From Arenimonas daejeonensis (lineage in GTDB: Bacteria; Pseudomonadota; Gammaproteobacteria; Xanthomonadales; Xanthomonadaceae), in the NCBI RefSeq assembly GCF_007993735.1, contig NZ_CP042453.1:1612001-1676000 (forward strand): a stretch of DNA of 64,000 bases, given 5' to 3'. Shown piece after piece: positions 57,129-64,000 of this stretch; within the stretch, counting starts at the first letter, position 1, and every line of letters begins with the position of its first letter. The notes beneath the pieces were generated by a model. It ran no database searches and was not told where the DNA came from. It was given only the letters and a program-made list of their open reading frames with translations. Position numbers and translations under genes: made by a program.

Positions 57129-57649
57129 TCAGGATTCGCGCAGTCGGGGTCGCAGGTTGGCCAGGTTGCAGGGCGTGGTGCGGGCGTCGAGCTGGGCGCG
57201 GATGAGTTTTCCCAGCCGGTGCGGCAGGCCGGGGTGGAGCCGGGCAGGGCGAACAGGAACGTGGCGTTGGCGAGTCCGGCGAAGGCACGCGACTGCAGGG
57301 TGCTGGTGCCGATCTCGTCGTAGCTCAACGAACGGAACATCTCGCCGAAACCGGGCATTTCCTTGTCCAGTAGCGGCAGCAGCGCTTCCGGCGTGGAGTC
57401 GCGACCGGTGAAGCCGGTGCCGCCAGTGACCAGGATGCCGTGCACGGCCTCGTCGGCGATCCAGCGCGAGACGAGGGCGCGCAGGGCGTACTTGTCGTCG
57501 CGCACGATGGCGCGTTCGTGCAGGCGGTGGCCTTCGGCGGTCAAGGCGCCCACCGGGTAGTCGCCCGAGCTGTCGTCGGCCGCCGTGCGGGTGTCCGACA
57601 CCGTCAGCACGCACAGGCTCAGCGGCACGAAGTTTTTCCCGGCGCTCAC
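57129..57649 (-). CDS. moaB: Molybdenum cofactor biosynthesis protein MoaB (frameshifted near 57212)
   Basis: MoaB/MogA-type protein for molybdopterin adenylylation. Corrected length 173 residues. Motifs: [59 protein letters not shown] and [20 protein letters not shown]. The last contains a shift: one A missing from the A run (GGGAAAACTC). GTG 57649 overlaps the prfA stop (GTGA). ppk2 follows after 28 bp. Confidence 0.92.
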
Positions 57650-58731
57650 GCGGCCTCCGTCAGCAGCTTCAGTTCGTCGGCCTGGTGCTCGCGGGTGAGG
57701 CGTTCGACCAGGTCGTCCAGGTCGCCATCGAGGATCTGCGGAAGGGCGTAAAGGGTCAAGCCTTCGACCCGGTGGTCGGTGATGCGGCCCTGCGGGAAGT
57801 TGTAGGTGCGGATGCGCTGGCTTCGGTCACCGCTGCCGACCTGCAGGCGGCGCGAGGCGGCCTGGGTGGCGGCCTGTTTGGCGCGCTCTTCGTCCAGCAG
57901 CTTGGCCTTGAGCAGGGACAGCGCGCGCGCACGGTTCTTGTGCTGGCTGCGTTCGTCCTGGCACTCCACCACCAGGCCGGTGGGCAGGTGGGTGATGCGG
58001 ATGGCCGAGTCGGTCTTGTTGACGTGCTGGCCGCCGGCGCCGGAGGCGCGGAAGGTGTCCACCTTCAGGTCGGCGTCGCGGATCTCGATCTCGTCGATGT
58101 CGTCGAGCTCGGGCAGGATCGCCACCGTCGCCGCCGAGGTGTGGATGCGGCCCTGCGATTCGGTCGCCGGCACGCGCTGCACGCGGTGGGTGCCGGATTC
58201 GAACTTGAGCTTCGAATAGGCGCCGCGGCCCTCGATGCGGGCGACGATTTCCTTGTAGCCGCCGTGTTCGCCCTCGCTGGCCGAGACGATCTCGACGGTC
58301 CAGCGTTTGCGTTCGGCGTAACGGGCGTACATGCGGAACAGGTCGCCGGCGAAGATCGCGGCTTCGTCGCCGCCGGTGCCGGCGCGCACTTCCAGGAACA
58401 GGTTGGCCTCGTCGCGCGGATCCCTGGGCACCAGCAGCAGGGCCAGCTCGCCGTCGAGCGTGGCCAGGCGCGACTGCGCGGCGGGGATTTCCTCGTCGGC
58501 CAGTTCACGCAGTTCGGGGTCGGCGCGCATCGCTTCGGCGGCCTGCAGGTCGCGCTGCGCCTGCGACCAGGCAGCCAGGCCAGCGGCCACCGGTTCGAGC
58601 TGTGCGTATTCCTTCGACAGCGCGCGGAACTTCGTGTTGTCGGCGAGCACGGCGGGGTCGGCCAGCAGCCGGCCGACTTCCTCGTGCCGTTCGGCCAGGA
58701 CTTCGAGCTTACGGCGCAGGCTGGGCGTCAT
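57646..58731 (-). CDS. prfA: Peptide chain release factor 1
   Basis: Terminates translation at UAA/UAG. 361 residues. The catalytic GGQ is at residues 233-235 ([12 protein letters not shown]), the PxT-type codon-recognition tripeptide is PAT at 188-190 ([12 protein letters not shown]), and [13 protein letters not shown] is family-typical. ATG 58731 lies inside the end of hemA (overlap 23 bp), the classical hemA-prfA arrangement. Its GGQ glutamine is the substrate of PrmC at 16052. Confidence 0.98.
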   Translation of the reverse strand: MTPSLRRKLEVLAERHEEVGRLLADPAVLADNTKFRALSKEYAQLEPVAAGLAAWSQAQRDLQAAEAMRADPELRELADEEIPAAQSRLATLDGELALLLVPRDPRDEANLFLEVRAGTGGDEAAIFAGDLFRMYARYAERKRWTVEIVSASEGEHGGYKEIVARIEGRGAYSKLKFESGTHRVQRVPATESQGRIHTSAATVAILPELDDIDEIEIRDADLKVDTFRASGAGGQHVNKTDSAIRITHLPTGLVVECQDERSQHKNRARALSLLKAKLLDEERAKQAATQAASRRLQVGSGDRSQRIRTYNFPQGRITDHRVEGLTLYALPQILDGDLDDLVERLTREHQADELKLLTEAA

Positions 58732-59980
58732 CGCGGTCGTCGTAGAGGCGTTCGGCGGCGCGCAGCAGGTCGAGGTCGCCGTCCAGCGCGGCCTGGCGCA
58801 GTGCGGCGCTGGGGCCATGCAGCAGCTTGTTGGTGAGCTGGTGGGCCAGCAGGCCCAGCACTTCGTTCGGGTCCTTGCCCAGTGCCAGCTGTTCGCGGGC
58901 ACGGGCCAGGGCTTCCTCGCGCGCGGCTTCGCCGCGGCTGCGCAGCGACTTCAGCGCGTCCTGCCGGCCCTGGGCGCGCCACCAGGCCATGAAATGTTCG
59001 ACCTGCAGGTCGATGATCGCCTGCGCCTGTTCGGCCGCCTCGCGGCGCGAGGCGCGGTTTTCCTCGATCACCTGTTCGAGGTCGTCGACGGTGTAGAGGT
59101 AGACGTCGGGCAGTTCGGCGACGCTGGCTTCGATGTCGCGCGGCACGGCCAGGTCGAGCAGGAACATCGGCCGGTGCTTGCGGGTCTTCAGCGCGGCCTG
59201 CACGGCGGTGCGGCGCAGCACCGGTTCGCGGCTGGCGGTGGCGGTGATGACGATGTCGGCCTCGGGCAGGTGGCGCTCGAGTTCCGACAGCGGCAGGGCA
59301 TAACCGCCATGGCGGCTGGCCAGTGCCTGCGCGTGTTCGAGCGTGCGGTTGGCGACCAGCAGGCGCTTGGCCTTGGCGTCGACCAGATGCCGCGCGGCAA
59401 GTTCGATGGTGTCGCCGGCGCCGACCAGCAACACGGTCGCCCGGTCGAGTTCGCTGAACACCTGGCGCGCCAGCCGCACGGCGGCATAGGCGACCGACAC
59501 CGGGTGCGCGCCGATGCGCGTGTCGGTGCGCACGCGTTTGGCGACCGAGAAGCTCTGCTGGAACAGCCGGTCCAGCGGTGTGCGCAGCCGATGCTGGCTG
59601 CGCGCGGCCTGCCAGGCTTCCTTCACCTGGCCCAGGATCTGCGGTTCCCCCAGCACCAGCGAGTCCAGGCCGGTGGCGACGCGGAACAGGTGGCGCACCG
59701 CGTTTTCGTCGGTGTGCTGGTAGAGGTAGGCGGACAGCATTTCCGGGGCGATGCCGTGGTGGCGGGCCAGCCAGTCGGCGACGGCGGCTTCCTGGCCTTC
59801 GGTAACCTGGGCGTAGATCTCGGTGCGGTTGCAGGTCGAAAGCAGCGCGGATTCCTCCACGCCCGGCACCGCACCCAGGCTGGCCAGCGCCGCCGGCAGT
59901 TGCCCGGCGTCGAGCGCCACCCGTTCGCGCAGGGCGAGCGGGGCGGTCTGGTGGTTCAGTCCTAGGGCGAGCAGGGGCAT
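58709..59980 (-). CDS. hemA: Glutamyl-tRNA reductase
   Basis: First enzyme of the C5 tetrapyrrole pathway, reducing glutamyl-tRNA to glutamate semialdehyde with NADPH. 423 residues. Catalytic Cys50 is in [18 protein letters not shown] binding [18 protein letters not shown]; family block [22 protein letters not shown]-terminal dimerisation helix ends before prfA. ATG 59980 gives the family N-terminus ([19 protein letters not shown]). Confidence 0.98.
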   Translation of the reverse strand: MPLLALGLNHQTAPLALRERVALDAGQLPAALASLGAVPGVEESALLSTCNRTEIYAQVTEGQEAAVADWLARHHGIAPEMLSAYLYQHTDENAVRHLFRVATGLDSLVLGEPQILGQVKEAWQAARSQHRLRTPLDRLFQQSFSVAKRVRTDTRIGAHPVSVAYAAVRLARQVFSELDRATVLLVGAGDTIELAARHLVDAKAKRLLVANRTLEHAQALASRHGGYALPLSELERHLPEADIVITATASREPVLRRTAVQAALKTRKHRPMFLLDLAVPRDIEASVAELPDVYLYTVDDLEQVIEENRASRREAAEQAQAIIDLQVEHFMAWWRAQGRQDALKSLRSRGEAAREEALARAREQLALGKDPNEVLGLLAHQLTNKLLHGPSAALRQAALDGDLDLLRAAERLYDDRDDAQPAP

Positions 59981-60010
59981 TGGCGGGGCGGGCGAAGGCG
60001 CGGGGTGCGC

Positions 60011-60016
60011 TAGACT
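60011..60016 (+). promoter_or_regulatory. Putative plus-strand -10 box (TPR protein-lolB-ispE)
   Basis: TAGACT within GCTAGACTTTCG, 66 bp before ATG 60082. No -35 in evidence. Confidence 0.25.
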
Positions 60017-60053
60017 TTCGCGGGCTGGGCTCTGTGTTTGGAATCCGGCGCAT

Positions 60054-60059
60054 ATTCTA
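60054..60059 (-). promoter_or_regulatory. Putative -10 box of hemA
   Basis: On the minus strand TAGAAT within GCTAGAATATGC, 74 bp before the hemA ATG; same form as at 6782 and 25925. Confidence 0.35.
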
Positions 60060-60081
60060 GCCCCAGGCCGCGAAAACCCCC

Positions 60082-61728
60082 ATGTACCGGCACCTCCGCC
60101 CGATATTCGTGCTCCTGTTCGCCCTGGCCGGTCCGGCCGGGGCCGCCGTGGCGCCGCCGATCGCCGACGTGATGGCCGGCGAATTCGCCCTGCAGCAGGG
60201 CGACCTGAAGACGGCGGCGCGTTATTACCTGCTTGCCGCCCAGGTGTCGCCCGACGCCGGCGTGGCGGAACGGGCGACCCGCGTGGCCGTGATCGCCGAC
60301 GAGCCGGTCCTGGCCGGCCGCGCCCTGGCGCGCTGGCGGGCGCTGGCGCCGGAGTCGCTGCCGATGCGCGCGGCGTCGGTGTCCCTGGCCCTGCGCCTGG
60401 GCGAACATGAGTCGGCGATGGAGGAAGTTCGCAGCTTGCTCGCCGCTGCCGGCGACGACGGTTTCCATGTCGTGGTGGCCGTGTTGTCTCAGGCCCGTGG
60501 CGACGAGGCCGTGATCGCCCGCAGCGTGATGCGCGAGATGCAGCAGGATTCGCTGCTGCCGCCGGCACTGCCGGCCTGGCTGCAGTTCGCCGGCCTGGCC
60601 CGCCGCCTGGACGATCGCGCCCTGTCGGACCAGATCGTCGAAGCTGGCCTGGCCCGTTTCCCCGATGACCCGCGTGCGCGGCTGCTGCAGGTCTCGCGGC
60701 TGCGTGAGGCCGGCGACCTGCAGGCGGCGCGCGAAGCCCTGTTCACGTTGCGCGACTCCGGCGAACTGCCGGACGAGCTGCGCCGCCCGGCCGCCGGCGA
60801 GCTCGCGCGGCTGGGCGAGTACCGCGCCGCCGCCGCGCTGCTGGCCGAGGGGCCGCAGGACGATGGCAGCTACAGCCAGCGCGCCGGCTGGCTGGTGGCT
60901 GCCGACGACATGCCTGGGCTGGCGGCGCTGTACGCCGAAGTCGAAGCGCTGGCCGCGGCACCGTCGCCGCAGCGACGACTGCTGCTGGGCCATCTGGCCG
61001 AAGCCATCGAACGCTGGGACGACGCCGAACGCTGGTACGGCGGCGTGGCGCGTGGCGCCGGCCATGACCTGGCGATGCTGCGGCGCGCCCGGGCCCTCGA
61101 CCAGCTCGAGCGTGTCCCGGAAGCGCTGGATGCGCTGAACGAGCTCCAGGCCGACGAGTCCGCCGACGGCGAGCGCCGGCGCGACAGCTACCTGTTCGAG
61201 TCTGAACTGCTCGAGCGCCGTGACCGCCCGGACGAGGCGCGTTTCGCGCTCGACACCGGCCTGCAGGTGTTCGAGGACGATCCGGTGCTGCTCTACGCCC
61301 GCGCCATGCTGTACGAGCGGAGCAACAAAGTGGACGCCGCGCTGGCCGACCTGCGCCGCATCATCGACGGCAACCCGGCCGACGCCCAGGCGCTGAACGC
61401 CTACGGTTACACCCTGGCCGACCGCAGCGGGCGTTATGAAGAAGCCTTGCCCTATCTCGAGCGTGCCTACGCACTGGCGCCCGATTCCGCACCGGTGATC
61501 GACAGCCTGGGCTGGGTCAGTTTCCGGTTGGGGCGCACCGACCGCGCGCTTGAGTTGCTCCATGAGGCCTGGGCGCAGCTGAAGGACGCCGAGATCGCCG
61601 CGCATCTGGGCGAGGTGCTGTGGACGGCCGGGCGCCAGGACGAGGCGCGCGCGATCTGGCGCGCCGGCATGCAACTCGACGCCGACAACCGCGCGCTGCG
61701 GCGCGCGCTGGAGACCTTCAAGCCATGA
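60082..61728 (+). CDS. Exported TPR-repeat protein
   Basis: 548 residues with a signal peptide ([14 protein letters not shown]) and at least ten TPR-like helical pairs, e.g. [20 protein letters not shown] and [20 protein letters not shown], the latter diagnostic of the group found upstream of lolB. It probably acts in the periplasm on outer-membrane biogenesis, inferred from the overlap with lolB (stop TGA 61726 within the ATG 61725). No lipobox. Confidence 0.87.
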   Translation: MYRHLRPIFVLLFALAGPAGAAVAPPIADVMAGEFALQQGDLKTAARYYLLAAQVSPDAGVAERATRVAVIADEPVLAGRALARWRALAPESLPMRAASVSLALRLGEHESAMEEVRSLLAAAGDDGFHVVVAVLSQARGDEAVIARSVMREMQQDSLLPPALPAWLQFAGLARRLDDRALSDQIVEAGLARFPDDPRARLLQVSRLREAGDLQAAREALFTLRDSGELPDELRRPAAGELARLGEYRAAAALLAEGPQDDGSYSQRAGWLVAADDMPGLAALYAEVEALAAAPSPQRRLLLGHLAEAIERWDDAERWYGGVARGAGHDLAMLRRARALDQLERVPEALDALNELQADESADGERRRDSYLFESELLERRDRPDEARFALDTGLQVFEDDPVLLYARAMLYERSNKVDAALADLRRIIDGNPADAQALNAYGYTLADRSGRYEEALPYLERAYALAPDSAPVIDSLGWVSFRLGRTDRALELLHEAWAQLKDAEIAAHLGEVLWTAGRQDEARAIWRAGMQLDADNRALRRALETFKP

Positions 61729-62321
61729 TCAGACGCCTGGGGGCGCTGGCCCTGCTGGCCAGCCTGGCCGCCTGCGCGCCAGTGCCGGTGCGTACCGGCA
61801 GCGACGCCGACCTGCTGGCGGCCCAGTCCGCCCGGGAAGCCGCCCTGGCTTCCGCCCCCGGTTGGCATCTGTCCGGCCGCCTGGCGATGCGGGCGCGGGG
61901 CGAGGGCGGCAGCGGCCGGATCACCTGGCGGCAGCAGGGCGAGGATTTCGAGATCAGGCTGTCGGCCCCGGTGACCGGCAAGAGCTGGACCCTGGAGCAG
62001 AAGGAGGGTCGTGTGCTGCTGGATGGGCTGGATGGCGGTGCCCGGCAGGGCGTCGATGCCGAGGCCCTGTTGGCTGAAGTCACGGGCTGGCGTATTCCGG
62101 TGGGGTCGCTGGCGGCCTGGGCGCGCGGCGCACGGGCGCCGGGGCCGGCCCGGATCGAATTCGGCCCGGATGGCCTGCCGGCCCTGCTGAGCCAGCACGG
62201 CTGGACGGTCGAATACCGCGAGTGGGACCAGACCGAGCCGGCCCGGCCCCGCCGGATCTTCGCCCGCCTGGACGCCGACACCCACGTGCGCCTGGTCGTG
62301 GATGCCTGGGGCGGGCAGTGA
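61725..62321 (+). CDS. lolB: Outer-membrane lipoprotein LolB
   Basis: Receives lipoproteins from LolA and inserts them in the outer membrane. 198 residues; signal peptide with lipobox SLAAC (Cys17). Conserved LolB pieces: [67 protein letters not shown]. Overlaps the preceding TPR gene and ispE (GTG 62318 inside the stop). Confidence 0.95.
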   Translation: MIRRLGALALLASLAACAPVPVRTGSDADLLAAQSAREAALASAPGWHLSGRLAMRARGEGGSGRITWRQQGEDFEIRLSAPVTGKSWTLEQKEGRVLLDGLDGGARQGVDAEALLAEVTGWRIPVGSLAAWARGARAPGPARIEFGPDGLPALLSQHGWTVEYREWDQTEPARPRRIFARLDADTHVRLVVDAWGGQ

Positions 62322-63179
62322 GCACCGGGTCCGTTGGCTGGAGCGCCTGGCCGGCGCCGGCCAAGCTGAACCTGTTCCTGCACATCACCGGCCGCCGGCC
62401 GGACGGGTACCACGCGCTGCAGACCGTGTTCCAGCTGCTGGACTGGGGAGATTCGGTGCACCTGCGGCCGCGGGATGACGGTGTCATCCGGCGTTCGGGG
62501 GCACGGATTACGGTGTGGCCGAAGCCGACGATCTGGTGGTGCGTGCTGCCAAATTGCTGCAATCAGCTTCAAAATGTACTCAAGGTGCAGATATCTCCAT
62601 CGAAAAGCGCATTCCGCTGGGTGGCGGTTTCGGCGGTGGGTCGTCGGATGCCGCGACCGCGCTCGTGGCCCTGAACCGGCTCTGGAACACCGGCCTGGAC
62701 GATGACGCACTGGCCGCCCTGGGCCTGCGTCTGGGCGCCGACGTGCCGGTCTTCGTACGTGGCCGAAGCGCCTGGGCGGAAGGGGTGGGCGAGGTGCTGA
62801 CGCCATTGGAGTTGCCGCCGGCGAGTTACCTGCTGGTGGATCCGGGGTGTCGGTGCCGACCGCCGAACTTTTCCAAGCGCATGATTTGACCCGGGATGCG
62901 CCCGCGGCGACAATACGCGACTTCGTTTCTGGCTCCGTGCTCGGCAATGCCTTCGAGCCGGTGCTGCGTCGTCGCTCGGAGGCCGTCGAGGCCACCCTGC
63001 AGCGATTGTCGCAGCTCGGTCCTTCGGCCCTGACCGGCACCGGTGGCGGCTGTTTCGCGCGCTTCGGCGCGCGCGCCGATGCCGAGGCCGCACTCGCGCA
63101 ACTGCCCCCGGGCAGCCGCGCCTGGGTGGCCGATGGCGTGGACGTGTCGCCCCTGCACCGGGCGCTGCGCGAACGCTGA
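62318..63179 (+). CDS. ispE: 4-diphosphocytidyl-2-C-methyl-D-erythritol kinase (two frameshifts)
   Basis: GHMP kinase of the MEP isoprenoid pathway. Corrected length 287 residues. N-terminus [23 protein letters not shown]-binding [21 protein letters not shown]-terminal [13 protein letters not shown]. The first break is near 62503 (G run GGGGGCACGG; expected [16 protein letters not shown]), the second near 62849 (one G missing: [13 protein letters not shown]). GTG 62318 overlaps the lolB stop. It works with dxs at 22079 in the same pathway. Confidence 0.95.
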
Positions 63180-63217
63180 GCCCGCACGACCCGCGACAAC
63201 GCGGAAAGTTTCAACGG

Positions 63218-63295
63218 TGGGGCGTCGCCAAGCTGGCCCAAGGCACCAGGTTTTGATCCTGGCATTCGTAGGTTCGAATCCTACCGCCCCAGCCA
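63218..63295 (+). tRNA. tRNA-Gln (anticodon TTG), CCA encoded
   Basis: Acceptor stem TGGGGCG (63218-63224) pairs with CGCCCCA (63285-63291); anticodon stem CCAGG/CCTGG (63246-63250, 63258-63262) with loop TTTTGAT and anticodon TTG at 63253-63255; T arm TAGGTTCGAATCCTA. The discriminator G is followed by encoded CCA (63293-63295). Standard position between ispE and prs in gammaproteobacteria. Confidence 0.97.
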
Positions 63296-63344
63296 TCCTG
63301 TCCAGTTCCAGCGGTCCCTCAACCTCAGCGCGGAAGCCAGCTCA

Positions 63345-64000
63345 ATGAGCAAGCAGAACCTGCTCGTCTTCACCGGCAATGCCAACCGCCCGCTGGCGCT
63401 GGCGGTGTGCCGCCAGCTCGGCATCCCGCTGGGCAAGGCGCTGGTGGGGCAGTTCTCGGACGGCGAATGCCAGATCGAGATCGAGGAGAACGTGCGCGGC
63501 CAGGATGTGTTCGTGATCCAGCCGACCTGCGCGCCGACCGCCGAGAACTTCATGGAACTGCTGGTGCTGATCGATGCGCTCAAGCGCGCCTCGGTCGCCA
63601 CCGTCACCGCGGTGGTGCCGTACTTCGGCTACGCCCGCCAGGACCGCCGCCCGCGCTCGGCGCGCGTTGCGATCACCGCCAAGGTCGCCGCCAAGATGTT
63701 CTCGGCAGTGGGCACCGACCGCGTGCTGACGGTGGACCTGCACGCCGACCAGATCCAGGGTTTCTTCGACATCCCGGTGGACAACGTTTACGCGTCGCCG
63801 CTGCTGCTGGCCGACATCTGGCGCAACCAGGGCACCGACAACCTGATCGTGGTCTCCCCGGACGTCGGCGGCGTGGTGCGCGCCCGGGCAATCGCCAAGC
63901 GCCTGGACGACGCCGACCTGGCCATCATCGACAAGCGCCGCCCGAAGGCCAACGTGGCGACGGTGATGAACATCATCGGCGACGTGGAAGGCAAGACCTG
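63345..64000 (+). CDS. prs: Ribose-phosphate pyrophosphokinase (PRPP synthetase), truncated by window end
   Basis: Makes PRPP from ribose-5-phosphate and ATP, for purine, pyrimidine, His, Trp and NAD synthesis; also supplies Apt at 9717. The 218 codons present include the N-terminus [21 protein letters not shown] loop [16 protein letters not shown], and [20 protein letters not shown]. The conserved PRPP-binding motif lies just beyond the edge. ATG 63345 is 49 bp after the encoded tRNA CCA, so the gene may share a transcript with the tRNA. Confidence 0.97.
   Translation, partial: MSKQNLLVFTGNANRPLALAVCRQLGIPLGKALVGQFSDGECQIEIEENVRGQDVFVIQPTCAPTAENFMELLVLIDALKRASVATVTAVVPYFGYARQDRRPRSARVAITAKVAAKMFSAVGTDRVLTVDLHADQIQGFFDIPVDNVYASPLLLADIWRNQGTDNLIVVSPDVGGVVRARAIAKRLDDADLAIIDKRRPKANVATVMNIIGDVEGKT

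Overview
The window is about 69% GC-looking, densely packed chromosomal DNA of a gammaproteobacterium of the Xanthomonadales/Lysobacterales type (Lysobacter, Luteimonas, Xanthomonas relatives). The indications are an OxyR-ahpC-ahpF block, a transhydrogenase whose alpha subunit is split into PntAA and PntAB, a secreted S8 protease preceded by two CRP/Clp-type operators, a DUF1631 protein, xanthomonad-style -10 boxes (TAGAAT, TAAAAT) and the conserved order lolB-ispE-tRNA-Gln-prs. The species cannot be fixed from the sequence. No phage, plasmid, IS element or CRISPR array was seen.

Layout. 0-10 kb: end of a gamma-glutamyltransferase-like gene, MBL hydrolase, PhoX-type Tat phosphatase, MAPEG protein, EF-hand protein, rlmM, a deaminase, glnS, a 7TMR/GGDEF-like signalling protein, a GST and apt. 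10-16.9 kb: stress genes (rubrerythrin, rnk, oxyR, ahpC, ahpF), an orphan Pycsar-effector-type membrane protein and prmC. 16.9-22 kb: three minus-strand envelope genes, two being paralogous OmpA-type lipoproteins on either side of an unknown membrane protein. 22-29 kb: dxs, an unknown receiver/winged-helix-like protein, HNH nuclease, proline iminopeptidase, NUDIX hydrolase, 5'-3' exonuclease and nitroreductase. 29-37 kb: DUF1631 protein and the pnt genes, with pntAA separated from pntAB-pntB by an opposing sigma/anti-sigma/DUF3106 set, then sufT. 37-43 kb: a Fur-box-controlled divergent iron locus (piuC; imelysin plus di-haem protein) and the secreted protease. 43-52 kb: a CadC-like TPR regulator, small proteins, wrbA, YihY, a TlpA-like lipoprotein, a LytS/LytTR two-component pair and a roughly 430 bp inverted repeat array. 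52-64 kb: RND permease plus adaptor, ppk2-moaB-prfA-hemA on the minus strand, and TPR protein-lolB-ispE-tRNA-Gln-prs on the plus strand.

How genes work together. OxyR (Cys199/Cys208 present) is divergent from ahpC, and a near-canonical OxyR site sits directly upstream of the ahpC -35 box. Fur would switch PiuC and the imelysin/di-haem pair on under iron limitation. A Clp/CRP protein probably controls the S8 protease. Housekeeping genes lie in tight runs with overlapping stops and starts.

Quality warning. 23 genes carry 29 apparent single-base frameshifts, including dxs, prmC and ispE, which are essential in most bacteria. Correcting them gives whole codon numbers and, where a family length is known, the usual length (PntB 462, WrbA 197, PrmC 277 residues). 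Most correction sites I traced lie in or next to short base runs, mainly G or C. The simplest reading is uncorrected long-read assembly error, so these genes are listed as single full-length CDS with the break position noted.
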